Counted from the first letter of the stretch, positions 1 through 7,106 are shown. The stretch is 9,161 bases of DNA from Bacteroidota bacterium (GCA_021816545.1 JAKAXP010000081.1:1-9161), one strand, 5' to 3'. Numbers and translations: made by a program. The notes: generated by a model not told the origin, from the letters alone.

Positions 1-36
1 ATATGAAAGGTGAACGAATATTGTCACGGATTGTTC

Positions 37-44
37 TAATTTTG
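37..44 (+). promoter_or_regulatory. Putative Bacteroidota -7 promoter element of the Crp/Fnr gene
   Basis: TAATTTTG matches the Bacteroidota -7 consensus TAnnTTTG exactly and ends 9 nt before the ATG at 54. No good -33 TTTG is seen at the usual distance, so this is motif-only evidence. If real, the transcript has almost no 5' leader and the upstream ATG at 3 cannot be the start. Confidence 0.4.
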
Positions 45-53
45 TACGAATAC

Positions 54-761
54 ATGGCAGCGGTAGCTAATACTCCGAAAAAAAAATGCAACTGTCTCTC
101 CTGTGAGCTCAGGAACCTGGTTTTTACCAACCTGGACGTGGAGGATGTCGAGCATATCTGTGACGCAAAGGAAGAGATCTCATACGCCAAGGGAGAGATA
201 ATACACAATGAGGGAGATCCCATAAGTGATTTCAAATACCTGAAGACAGGGCTTGTCAAGCTTTACAGGGCAACATCTGACGGTGATGAACAGATAATTA
301 CAATCACCAGGCCCTTTGAGTTCGTCAGCAACACGAATATCTTCCATGAGGAAAAGTACAGGTACTCCCTCTCGGCACTTGAGGATTCTGTTGTTTGCTG
401 CATTCCAATCAATCTTGTCAAAGAGCTGATTCTCAGTAACGGGAAGTTTGCCCTTAACCTTATATCTGCCCTCTCCAAGACTGCAGAAGACATCATTTCC
501 CTGGGGCTGGAGATCAGAAAGAGGAACCTGGCAGGGCGAACAGCATTTGTTCTGCTCTATTTTTCAAACGAGATCTATCATTCAAGGATATTTGACCTGC
601 CTGTCTCCAGGAAGGAGATAGCAGATCTAATCAGCATGAGTTCCGCCAACGTGATACGCACCTTTTCGGAATTCAGGCGTGACGGCATTATAAGGGCCAA
701 CGGCCGCACCATAGAAATCTCTGACATGAACAAACTGGAAGTGATTTCAAGGCGTGGCTGA
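54..761 (+). CDS. Crp/Fnr-family transcriptional regulator with N-terminal cysteine cluster
   Basis: Predicted cytosolic DNA-binding regulator of 235 residues, typical for the family. Residues about 25-125 form the cyclic-nucleotide-binding-type beta-roll (KGEIIHNEGD, then LKTGLVKLYR), followed by a long dimerisation helix (about 128-160) and a winged helix-turn-helix (about 183-225, SRKEIADLISMSSANVIRTF). The N-terminus has Cys12, Cys14 and Cys17, and Cys115-Cys116 sit in VVCCIP, which lines up with the VCEIP of E. coli FNR that holds the cluster ligand Cys122. A redox or Fe-S sensing role is therefore possible but unproven: the FNR Cys29 position is Val23. The recognition helix has Ala198 and Ile201 where FNR has Glu209 and Ser212 (Arg202 is kept), so the target site probably differs from FNR's. 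The ATG at 54 is preferred over the in-frame ATG at 3 because it gives a normal length and follows a promoter-like element at 37-44. It is 56 bp upstream of the carboxypeptidase gene. Target genes are unknown. Confidence 0.88.
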   Translation: MAAVANTPKKKCNCLSCELRNLVFTNLDVEDVEHICDAKEEISYAKGEIIHNEGDPISDFKYLKTGLVKLYRATSDGDEQIITITRPFEFVSNTNIFHEEKYRYSLSALEDSVVCCIPINLVKELILSNGKFALNLISALSKTAEDIISLGLEIRKRNLAGRTAFVLLYFSNEIYHSRIFDLPVSRKEIADLISMSSANVIRTFSEFRRDGIIRANGRTIEISDMNKLEVISRRG

Positions 762-800
762 TCATTGCCCCGGAATCATTATCTTAATTGCGTTTTTTCT

Positions 801-808
801 TAATTTAG
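801..808 (+). promoter_or_regulatory. Weak -7-like element before the M14 carboxypeptidase gene
   Basis: TAATTTAG differs from TAnnTTTG at one position and ends 9 nt before the ATG at 818, the same spacing as the element before the Crp/Fnr gene. No -33 element is apparent. The short 56-bp gap would also allow read-through from the regulator gene. Confidence 0.22.
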
Positions 809-817
809 ATTTCCGCC

Positions 818-2719
818 ATGAAAAGATTCACCGGAACGCTTGTTCTTGTCCTTATTGCCGGCATCACACTCTCCCTGGAGGCCCAGAAACCGGCAGAAAC
901 GGATTCATCAGTCTACACCGTTTCCGGACCCCGGCACGGCGTCAGTTTCTTCCCGCGGGTGCATCATCCGGGTGTAGAATATACCCCGGGCGATACCCTC
1001 TCCTTCGACCGTTACCATAGCTACACCGTCATCTGCCACTGGATGAAAAAATGGGCAGAGGAGCGCCCGGAAATAGTCTCCCTCTATGAGGTGGGCCGAA
1101 GCTATGAGGGGCGTCCGGTAATGCAGATGACTCTCACCAGCTCCAAAAACGGTTCAGACACCGAAAAGCCTGCTGCTTTCTTTGAAGGCAACAGGCACAG
1201 CGGTGAGATAACCAGTGCAGAGTCTGTTCTCTGGCTGGCAAAGCATCTGATAGAAGGGTATGGAAAGGATTCGTCGGTCACTGACCTGCTCGATCACTTT
1301 ACGGTCTACCTGAAGCCGGTAAATAATCCGGATGGTCAGGAACTGTACCTGAACACAGCTCAGAGCAACCGCAGCACTGTACGTCCCGATGACAATGACT
1401 CCGACGGCCTCCTTGACGAGGATCCCCCGGAGGACCTTGATGGTGACGGCATTATACTGACACTGCGCTGGCCTGACAGGAAGAACGGAACGCTGATACC
1501 GGACCCTGGAGATCCGTCAGGAAGAATCATGAAGAGAGTACCCCGCGGTGAAGGCATTTATGCCACCTCGGCCGAGGGAATTGACAACGACGGTGACGGA
1601 CGTATAAACGAAGATGGAATAGGTGGGCTTGACCTGCATCGCAACTACCCTGAAAACTGGAGACCTGAGCAGGAGCTGACAGGGCGCGGATTCACCCAGC
1701 GGGGTGCAGGAGCATATCCGCTCAGCGAAACTGAGACAAGAGCCGTCTTCACATTCCTGATGACCCACCCGAACATTTATGTTGTAAACTCAATGGACAC
1801 AACCGTCCCCATGCATCTCCGTCCTCCCTCTACATCACCCTCCGAGGAAAGAATGTACCCTGAGGACCTGAAGTGGTACAGGTATTTTGATGCTCTTGCC
1901 AGCAGTATCACAGGCTATGAAAGAGCCGGGGATGTTTACAATGACTATGGCGGCGGAGAGCCTCTCTTCGGCCACGGTCCGGATTTCGGGTACTGGTACT
2001 ACGGTGCAATATGGTATGGCGATGAGCTCTGGAACGGCGGCAGGCCCAAGGATTATGACGGTGACGGCGACAAGGACCAGCTTGACATGCTGGCCTGGGA
2101 CGAGGAGGCAAACGGCGGAGAAGGCTTCATAGAGTGGAAACCGGTAAATCATCCCCTTCATGACAGCGTTGAGGCCGGCGGCTTCCACCCAAAGTTCTTC
2201 AGTCAGAATCCACCGCCCGCCCACCTGGAGAAATGGGCCGCAAACCAGGCGCTTTTCAACATGGAGCTGATCAGCCACCTCCCGAGGCTTGAGTGGGAAG
2301 ACTACACTGTAAAGAGGGTAAAAAAACACCGTGGCGATTCAACTGATTATGACCTGACAATCAGGTTCCGCAATGCAGGCAAACTTCCCACTGCACTTAG
2401 CCAGGCCCATCTGGTCAAGATTGTCAGGCCCGATGAGGTGAGAATAAATATTGAAAATGAAGGCCAGGATAGTCCCCGGTACCGCATGATCGAACCGGCG
2501 CCGCCGGCTCCCAGGCGGGGAAACCAGATGATGATGTATGACGAGGAAAATCGCAGGCCTGATTATATCTCCGCCACCGTCGGTTACACCCCTGGCGGTG
2601 CGGTGGCCGAAGCCCATTTCATCATCCGGGTTTACGGCGGCGCCGAACTTAAAGGCACCGCCACCGTGGTGACAACGAGAGCCGGAATCCTGCCGGAGAA
2701 GGAGTTTATTGTCAGATAA
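818..2719 (+). CDS. Secreted M14-family zinc carboxypeptidase with calcium-loop-like inserts
   Basis: Predicted extracytoplasmic metallopeptidase of 633 residues. Residues 1-22 look like a Sec signal peptide (KR, hydrophobic stretch, cleavage near LEA-Q). The M14 domain covers about 65-480. Zinc ligands His127 and Glu130 lie in GNRHSGE, the substrate-binding Arg is in DLHRNYP (272-278, Arg275), and Glu403 in YGDELW fits the catalytic general-base Glu. The usual third zinc ligand (His in HTTGGLILRPP-like motifs) is replaced: residues 327-337 read DTTVPMHLRPP, so Asp327 is there, with His333 nearby. Three acidic DxDxDG-type segments (about 191-211, 255-267 and 412-424) resemble EF-hand or thrombospondin-3/dockerin calcium loops and are built into the catalytic domain. 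The C-terminus (about 490-633) looks beta-rich and is probably an accessory domain. No Shine-Dalgarno site is seen. It is followed 39 bp later by a TldD gene, so an operon is likely. It belongs to the large bacterial M14 proteins; its substrate is unknown, and an inactive or altered enzyme is possible. Confidence 0.9.
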   Translation: MKRFTGTLVLVLIAGITLSLEAQKPAETDSSVYTVSGPRHGVSFFPRVHHPGVEYTPGDTLSFDRYHSYTVICHWMKKWAEERPEIVSLYEVGRSYEGRPVMQMTLTSSKNGSDTEKPAAFFEGNRHSGEITSAESVLWLAKHLIEGYGKDSSVTDLLDHFTVYLKPVNNPDGQELYLNTAQSNRSTVRPDDNDSDGLLDEDPPEDLDGDGIILTLRWPDRKNGTLIPDPGDPSGRIMKRVPRGEGIYATSAEGIDNDGDGRINEDGIGGLDLHRNYPENWRPEQELTGRGFTQRGAGAYPLSETETRAVFTFLMTHPNIYVVNSMDTTVPMHLRPPSTSPSEERMYPEDLKWYRYFDALASSITGYERAGDVYNDYGGGEPLFGHGPDFGYWYYGAIWYGDELWNGGRPKDYDGDGDKDQLDMLAWDEEANGGEGFIEWKPVNHPLHDSVEAGGFHPKFFSQNPPPAHLEKWAANQALFNMELISHLPRLEWEDYTVKRVKKHRGDSTDYDLTIRFRNAGKLPTALSQAHLVKIVRPDEVRINIENEGQDSPRYRMIEPAPPAPRRGNQMMMYDEENRRPDYISATVGYTPGGAVAEAHFIIRVYGGAELKGTATVVTTRAGILPEKEFIVR

Positions 2720-2746
2720 TCCGTTAAACAAAAATTCATATTCTTT

Positions 2747-2751
2747 GGAGG
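2747..2751 (+). promoter_or_regulatory. Strong Shine-Dalgarno site of the TldD-like gene
   Basis: GGAGG lies 7 nt upstream of the ATG at 2759. It is the clearest ribosome-binding site in the window and fixes this start, which is the one that includes the whole Tat signal. Most other genes here lack such a site. Confidence 0.75.
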
Positions 2752-2758
2752 AACAGTT

Positions 2759-4294
2759 ATGAGATTGAATCAGTTTTCCGTTCGCGACATCCCGCGCAGA
2801 CGGTTCCTGGGGATGACCATGAAGGGCGGTCTGGCCGTTGCGGTGACACCAGCCCTCTTGTCGCAGCTCACATCCTGCAGCGGCGGTGCATCTTCATCCG
2901 GAACCGTGCTTGACACTGACAGGGATATGTTATCCCGTGTACTCAAAAAGGCTCTTGAGAAAGGGGGCGACTTCTCGGAAGTCTACATTGAGAACCGCAT
3001 CTCAAAGCAGATAGTAATGGAGGAGTCAAAGTTCCGCAGCGGGCTCTACGGCATCAGCCAGGGTGCCGGCGTAAGGGTCATCAGCGGCAACAAGACAGGC
3101 TATGCATACACCGATATTGTTGATGAGGAGAGGCTTATGCGTGCTGCCGAGGTGGCTGCTTATGTTGCTTCCGGCGGCGGTGCCGGTACTGTTGTCAGCC
3201 TGACGGATACAGATTATAAATCGTTTGTTACCGTACAGATGCCGCTTGAACAGATTGCAGATGAACAGCGCATTGAAATCATCAAAAGAGCAGACCAGGC
3301 AGCCCTGTCGTATGATCCCAGGATAAAAATGGCAATGGTTGATTATTATGACGAAGTCCGGGGCCGGGTCATAGCCAACAGCGAAGGCCTTTACCTCCGT
3401 GATGAGCTGCCAATGCTGTTCTTCATAGTACAGGCAATGTCATCTGACGGGAAAGCACGCCATATGGCCCGTGAACGTCTCAGCCTGCACAGCGGGTTCG
3501 AGATGTTTTCACAGGTGACACCCGAAGAGGTGGCACAGAATGCCGCCCGCGAGGCCGTTGCAATGCTCTCTGCCGAAGAGGCTCCGGCCGGAATAATGGA
3601 TGTGGTGATGCAGAACGGCTGGGGCGGCGTGCTGGTGCACGAAGCAGTAGGTCATCCGCTTGAAGCAGACAACATTGCAAAGGGGATAGGCGCATTTACC
3701 GGCAAGGTGGGGCAGAAGGTTGCAAGCGACTGCTTCACAATGATCGACGACGGCACTCTGCCAAACTACAGGGGAACAGTCAATTATGACGACGAAGGTA
3801 CGCCTGCACAGCACAACGTGCTGATTGAGAACGGAGTACTGAACGGATACATGAATGACATCCTCAGCGCCAGGCAGCTTGGAATGAAGCGTACCGGCAA
3901 CGGACGTCGCGAGAGCTTCAGGTATATACCCATACCGAGAATGACAAATACATTCATCGCCCAGGGCAAGGATGACCCGGCAGAAATACTCGCCTCAACC
4001 AAAAAAGGCATTTATGTTCAGAGCCTCAGCGGCGGAAGCGTGAATCCTGTAACAGGCATGTTCAACTTCACATGCCGTGAGGCTTACCTGATAGAAAACG
4101 GGAAGAAGACCGTCCCGGTCAGGGGAGCGACACTGATAGGATCATGCATGGATGTGATTTCAAACATTGATGCAGTTGGCAATGACCTTGCCTTCGGACC
4201 GGGTATATGCGGCAAGGGACAGAGTGCCGAGGTGACGGCCGGACAGCCCACCGTAAGGATCAGGGGAATTAACGTCGGCGGCAGCAAAGCCTAG
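2759..4294 (+). CDS. tldD: TldD-family metallopeptidase with Tat lipoprotein signal
   Basis: Catalytic subunit of a TldD/TldE-type protease, a zinc metallopeptidase known in E. coli for maturing microcin B17 and degrading the antitoxin CcdA by trimming unfolded peptides. It has 511 residues against about 480 for E. coli TldD; the extra length is an N-terminal export signal. Residues 13-18 (RRRFLG) form a twin-arginine motif, followed by a hydrophobic stretch (about 22-37), and LTSC at 37-40 fits a lipobox with Cys40 as the lipidated residue. The metal site is complete: HEAVGH at 294-299 (His294, Glu295, His299) plus Cys484 in ICGKGQS, matching the Cys ligand of TldD. The C-terminal GQPTVRIRGINVGG is typical of the family. 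The next gene, 24 bp on, is its partner TldE. Export as a folded lipoprotein is inferred from the signal only. Substrates are unknown. Confidence 0.94.
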   Translation: MRLNQFSVRDIPRRRFLGMTMKGGLAVAVTPALLSQLTSCSGGASSSGTVLDTDRDMLSRVLKKALEKGGDFSEVYIENRISKQIVMEESKFRSGLYGISQGAGVRVISGNKTGYAYTDIVDEERLMRAAEVAAYVASGGGAGTVVSLTDTDYKSFVTVQMPLEQIADEQRIEIIKRADQAALSYDPRIKMAMVDYYDEVRGRVIANSEGLYLRDELPMLFFIVQAMSSDGKARHMARERLSLHSGFEMFSQVTPEEVAQNAAREAVAMLSAEEAPAGIMDVVMQNGWGGVLVHEAVGHPLEADNIAKGIGAFTGKVGQKVASDCFTMIDDGTLPNYRGTVNYDDEGTPAQHNVLIENGVLNGYMNDILSARQLGMKRTGNGRRESFRYIPIPRMTNTFIAQGKDDPAEILASTKKGIYVQSLSGGSVNPVTGMFNFTCREAYLIENGKKTVPVRGATLIGSCMDVISNIDAVGNDLAFGPGICGKGQSAEVTAGQPTVRIRGINVGGSKA

Positions 4295-4318
4295 TGTGAA
4301 CAATTAACAATCAATGAC

Positions 4319-5653
4319 ATGAATTATATATCACTTGCTGAAAAACTTGTGGCAAAAGCCCTTAAAGCCGGGGCTGATGCTGCTGAAATATACATTTCTG
4401 CCGACCGCAACCTGACGGTAAACATCCTTAACGGCGAAATCGAAACAATAGAGGAAGCTGATTCCGCAGGTGTTGGAATCAGGGTAATAGCAGGAGGCTC
4501 ACTGGGCTTCAGCTACAGCAACAGCCTTGACATGAAGGCGCTGGAAGACACTGTATCCATGGCTGTTAAGTTTGCAAGGCTGACAACGCCCGATGAGAAC
4601 AATATTCTCCCTGAGCTCGCAGGGGTGACTACCGTTGATGGTCTGTTTGATCCTGATATTGAAGGGGTGGCACTTGACAGGAAGATTGCCATGGCCCTTG
4701 AGCTTGAAAAAATGACGATGAGTGATGTAAGAATCACAAAGAGCTCCGGGTCATCATACGGGGAGAGCATTTCGGAGGTTTTCATTGCCAGTTCTCACGG
4801 TCCGTCAAGGAGCTTTAAGTCTTCCGGCTGCTCACTCGGGGTGAGTGTGGTGGCGGAGAAGGGAGACCAGAAGAAGACCGGCGGGGAATACAGCTCGCGC
4901 CGTTTCTTCAGTGATCTCACACCGGCAGACCAGATTGCTGCCAAAGCTGCCCGCAAGGCTTATGAGATGCTTGACCCAAAGATGGTCAAAACGCAGAAGG
5001 CTGCCGTAATATTTGATCCTGACGTGGCAGGCTCGCTTCTTCGCGGTGTAATTGCAGCCCTAAACGGCGAGCGGGTGCTTCAGGGGGCAAGTTTCCTTGC
5101 CAGCTACATGGGCAAACAGTTTGCCTCTCCGCTGCTGACAATAATTGATGACGGAACCCGTGAACGTTCCCTGGGTGCATCCCCGTTTGACGGGGAGGGT
5201 GTCCCAACCCAGAAGAGGGTTTTGGTTGATAAAGGGGTGGTTAACGGATTCCTATACAACACAATAGCAGCACGAAGGGCAGGGACTGTCAGCACCGGCA
5301 ACGCTGCAAGAAACGGATACACCTCGCTGCCCGGAATTGGCACGCATCACCTCTCTCTTGAGAAAGGTTCGCACACAAGACCGGAAATAATTGCAGCCAC
5401 CGAAAAAGGATTACTCCTCAACGGGGTCACCGGTTACGGGATTGACGCTGTAAGCGGTAATTTCAGCGGTGGAGCGTCAGGATTCTGGATTGAGAAGGGA
5501 GAGATTCTTTATCCGGTTGACGGACTGACAATCGCCGGCAGCGGCGAAGCGATCCTCAATGGTATTGACATGATGGGCAATGACATTGATATGGACCGTT
5601 CATTTGCGGCTCCCACCTTCAGGATTGCCGAGATGCAGATAGGAGGGATCTGA
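4319..5653 (+). CDS. pmbA: TldE/PmbA-family subunit (non-catalytic partner of TldD)
   Basis: 444-residue homolog of TldE (PmbA), the subunit that pairs with TldD to form the peptide tunnel. It shares the fold: N-terminal domain about 1-200 (ADAAEIYIS, GVGIRVIAGG) and C-terminal domain about 225-444 (IIDDGT, FDGEGVPTQKRVLVDKG, final FRIAEMQIGG). Where TldD has HExxxH, this protein reads VAGSLLRGVIAALNG (about 236-250), so it has no metal site, as is normal for TldE. The N-terminus MNYISLAEKLVAKAL has no signal peptide or Tat motif, unlike its neighbour. It starts 24 bp after the tldD stop on the same strand, so the two are surely co-transcribed. No Shine-Dalgarno site is visible before the ATG at 4319, so translation may depend on the upstream gene. 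It faces the minus-strand epimerase gene with a 73-bp gap. Confidence 0.93.
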   Translation: MNYISLAEKLVAKALKAGADAAEIYISADRNLTVNILNGEIETIEEADSAGVGIRVIAGGSLGFSYSNSLDMKALEDTVSMAVKFARLTTPDENNILPELAGVTTVDGLFDPDIEGVALDRKIAMALELEKMTMSDVRITKSSGSSYGESISEVFIASSHGPSRSFKSSGCSLGVSVVAEKGDQKKTGGEYSSRRFFSDLTPADQIAAKAARKAYEMLDPKMVKTQKAAVIFDPDVAGSLLRGVIAALNGERVLQGASFLASYMGKQFASPLLTIIDDGTRERSLGASPFDGEGVPTQKRVLVDKGVVNGFLYNTIAARRAGTVSTGNAARNGYTSLPGIGTHHLSLEKGSHTRPEIIAATEKGLLLNGVTGYGIDAVSGNFSGGASGFWIEKGEILYPVDGLTIAGSGEAILNGIDMMGNDIDMDRSFAAPTFRIAEMQIGGI

Positions 5654-5664
5654 TGGCAGGCAGC

Positions 5665-5695
5665 AAAAGATCAGCTTCAGGCTGACTGTCTGATC
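5665..5695 (-). terminator. Possible weak terminator between convergent genes
   Basis: GATCAG (5669-5674) and CTGATC (5690-5695) form a 6-bp inverted repeat with a 15-nt loop that could hold a further CAG/CTG pairing. Read on the minus strand, the repeat is followed by TTTT (5668-5665), 32 nt after the epimerase stop. The stem is short and the T-run poor, so this is tentative. Nothing better is present in the 5654-5726 gap for either strand. Confidence 0.25.
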
Positions 5696-5726
5696 CAAAG
5701 GTTCGGACCCCATTGTTATGTTAATT

Positions 5727-6629
5727 TCACAGGCAGGCTCTCAGGGCGGATGATATATCAGGGTACCTGAACCGGAAGCCGGTAGCTGACAGTCGGTCTG
5801 ATGATATTTTGCAACCTTCTGTAACTATCACGGCCATTTCACCCAGAACGACACTGAGCAGCCATGCCGGCACGTGAGGCAGGAATACCGGCAGGTTTTT
5901 CAGCCTCGCCACCTCGCTCATCAGCTGGTCATGCGTTATGTGATGGGGGGCGGCAGCGTTGAACGGCCCTGACATTGAGCTGTCAGTAAGGACCTTATGA
6001 TAGATGCTGCAGAGGTCGGCAATGTGTATCCATGGAAAATACTGATCACCCGGAGCCAGCCTCACAATCAGACCTGCCCTGGCAGGTGCTGTCATCCTGT
6101 TCAGTGCTGATCCGGTGTGTGCAAGCACCACAGCGGTTCTCAGTTTTACAACCCTGACTCCGGCTTCGGAAAAGGGGTCGGCAGCAGTTTCCCACAGCCT
6201 GCATGTCTCACCCAGGAAGTCCGTGGACGGCGTATCCGCCTCGGTAAATATTCTTTCTGATTTTTGGGAGCCGTAATAATTTACACCTGAGGCTGTTATG
6301 AAAACAGATGGCACTTTTCCCGCACCAACGGTGACCTTGTGAAGGAGCTCTCCGCTAACTGTCCGGCTGTTCCTTATCTCCCGTTTGCGGGCCGCAGTCC
6401 ATCTTCCTTCACCTATGTTGGACGCAGCAAGGTGGATTACTGCATCTCCTTCCCTGAAGGCTTCGCTGTCACAGTACCCGTTGTCAGGGTCCCATCTGAA
6501 CGAAGGGTATTTTCCTTTTCCCGTGTCTCCGCGGGTCAGGTGGATCACCTGCCATCCTTCTGCAGCAAGGATGGTGCTCAGGTATGAGCCTATCAGTCCG
6601 CTTCCGCCGGTAATTACCACCCTGTGCAT
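5727..6629 (-). CDS. TIGR01777-family SDR / NAD-dependent epimerase-like protein
   Basis: 300-residue member of the extended short-chain dehydrogenase/reductase family (TIGR01777, related to E. coli YfcH). The Rossmann nucleotide-binding motif GGSGLIG is at 8-14, the following IHLAAS (65-70) is typical, and ITASGVNYYG (111-120) is the family's S-A-S-x-x-x-Y-Y-G region with the active-site Ser/Tyr area. FPWIHIADL (198-206) and GPFNAAAP (221-228) are also family hallmarks. The C-terminal tail (about 245-298, ending GFRFRYPDISSALRA) matches the DUF1731 domain normally found there. The substrate is not known for this family. The start is 3 nt after the stop of the upstream C_GCAxxG_C_C gene on the same strand, so translational coupling is likely; only a weak AGG precedes the ATG. 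Length is usual and the gene appears intact. Confidence 0.9.
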   Translation of the reverse strand: MHRVVITGGSGLIGSYLSTILAAEGWQVIHLTRGDTGKGKYPSFRWDPDNGYCDSEAFREGDAVIHLAASNIGEGRWTAARKREIRNSRTVSGELLHKVTVGAGKVPSVFITASGVNYYGSQKSERIFTEADTPSTDFLGETCRLWETAADPFSEAGVRVVKLRTAVVLAHTGSALNRMTAPARAGLIVRLAPGDQYFPWIHIADLCSIYHKVLTDSSMSGPFNAAAPHHITHDQLMSEVARLKNLPVFLPHVPAWLLSVVLGEMAVIVTEGCKISSDRLSATGFRFRYPDISSALRACL

Positions 6630-6632
6630 AAC

Positions 6633-7055
6633 CTATTCAAGTGTTCCGATGATTTCAATTGCATCGCGTATACATTTCTCACACACCTTCGTGGTGAGTC
6701 CCTTCCGGGCAATGTTCTCCTTTCCGTCAGGAGTGTTGAGGTTTTCTCCAAGAAGCTCAGAACACTGGTCGGTTCCGTTTCTTTCAATGAATATCCTGTT
6801 GAATTCCTTCACCCTGCCGTATACACTGATCTTGTCATTTTCGGACGGCAGTCCGGGGGCTCCGTAAGCCAGGCCGAACCATATGTAAGCACCTGTTGCC
6901 GCCCCGCAGGTCTTCTGCAGTCTTCCCATTCCTCCGCCGAATGCCGCTGCTGCCCTGGCTGCCTCACCACTCTCACCGGCGCATGCCATCAGCACTGCCT
7001 GTGAACAACTGTAACCTTCGCGGAACAGCCAGAGTGCCTTATCTGTTTTATTCAT
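6633..7055 (-). CDS. C_GCAxxG_C_C-family cysteine-rich (probable redox) protein
   Basis: 140-residue protein of the C_GCAxxG_C_C family (TIGR01909-like), small proteins with conserved cysteines thought to act in redox or metal binding and often found in anaerobes. Visible hallmarks are GYSCSQAVL (Cys17), the Gly-rich FGGGMGR (39-45), TCGAATGA with Cys50, DQCSELLG (Cys98) and VCEKC near the end (Cys125, Cys128). An extra Cys25 is also present. No signal peptide or membrane segment. It is the first gene of a two-gene minus-strand unit, ending 3 nt before the epimerase-like gene. A TATTTTTG element lies 12 nt upstream of its start. No biochemical function can be given; the name describes the cysteine pattern only. 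Confidence 0.85.
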   Translation of the reverse strand: MNKTDKALWLFREGYSCSQAVLMACAGESGEAARAAAAFGGGMGRLQKTCGAATGAYIWFGLAYGAPGLPSENDKISVYGRVKEFNRIFIERNGTDQCSELLGENLNTPDGKENIARKGLTTKVCEKCIRDAIEIIGTLE

Positions 7056-7067
7056 TTACTTTTTTGT

Positions 7068-7075
7068 CAAAAATA
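7068..7075 (-). promoter_or_regulatory. Putative -7 promoter element of the C_GCAxxG_C_C / epimerase unit
   Basis: On the minus strand this reads TATTTTTG, an exact match to TAnnTTTG, ending 12 nt before the start codon at 7055. No clear -33 TTTG lies about 20 nt further upstream. It partly overlaps a 13-bp palindrome (TTTTTGTCAAAAA, 7061-7073), which could be an operator or chance in A/T-rich DNA. Confidence 0.4.
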
Positions 7076-7106
7076 TTAAAAAAATAAAGTAGCCGCAGAT
7101 TACCTT

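Noticed and set aside
3..53. In-frame upstream ATG at 3 as the start of the Crp/Fnr gene
   Set aside because: It would add 17 residues with no family match and lies upstream of the promoter-like TAATTTTG at 37-44; the ATG at 54 gives the usual length.
1835..2329. 164-codon open frame on the minus strand inside the M14 gene
   Set aside because: It lies wholly within a gene with clear motifs, has no recognisable domain, and is explained by the codon bias of the plus-strand gene.
2731..2746. TATTCTTTG before tldD as a separate promoter
   Set aside because: It has one extra base relative to TAnnTTTG and no -33 element; the 39-bp gap fits an operon better.
5654..5726. A strong bidirectional terminator or small gene between the convergent units
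   Set aside because: Only a 6-bp stem with a poor T-run on one strand is present and no open frame of note; kept only as a low-confidence terminator.
6385..7004. Plus-strand open frames opposite the epimerase and C_GCAxxG_C_C genes
   Set aside because: They are antisense to two genes with clear family motifs and show no domain of their own.
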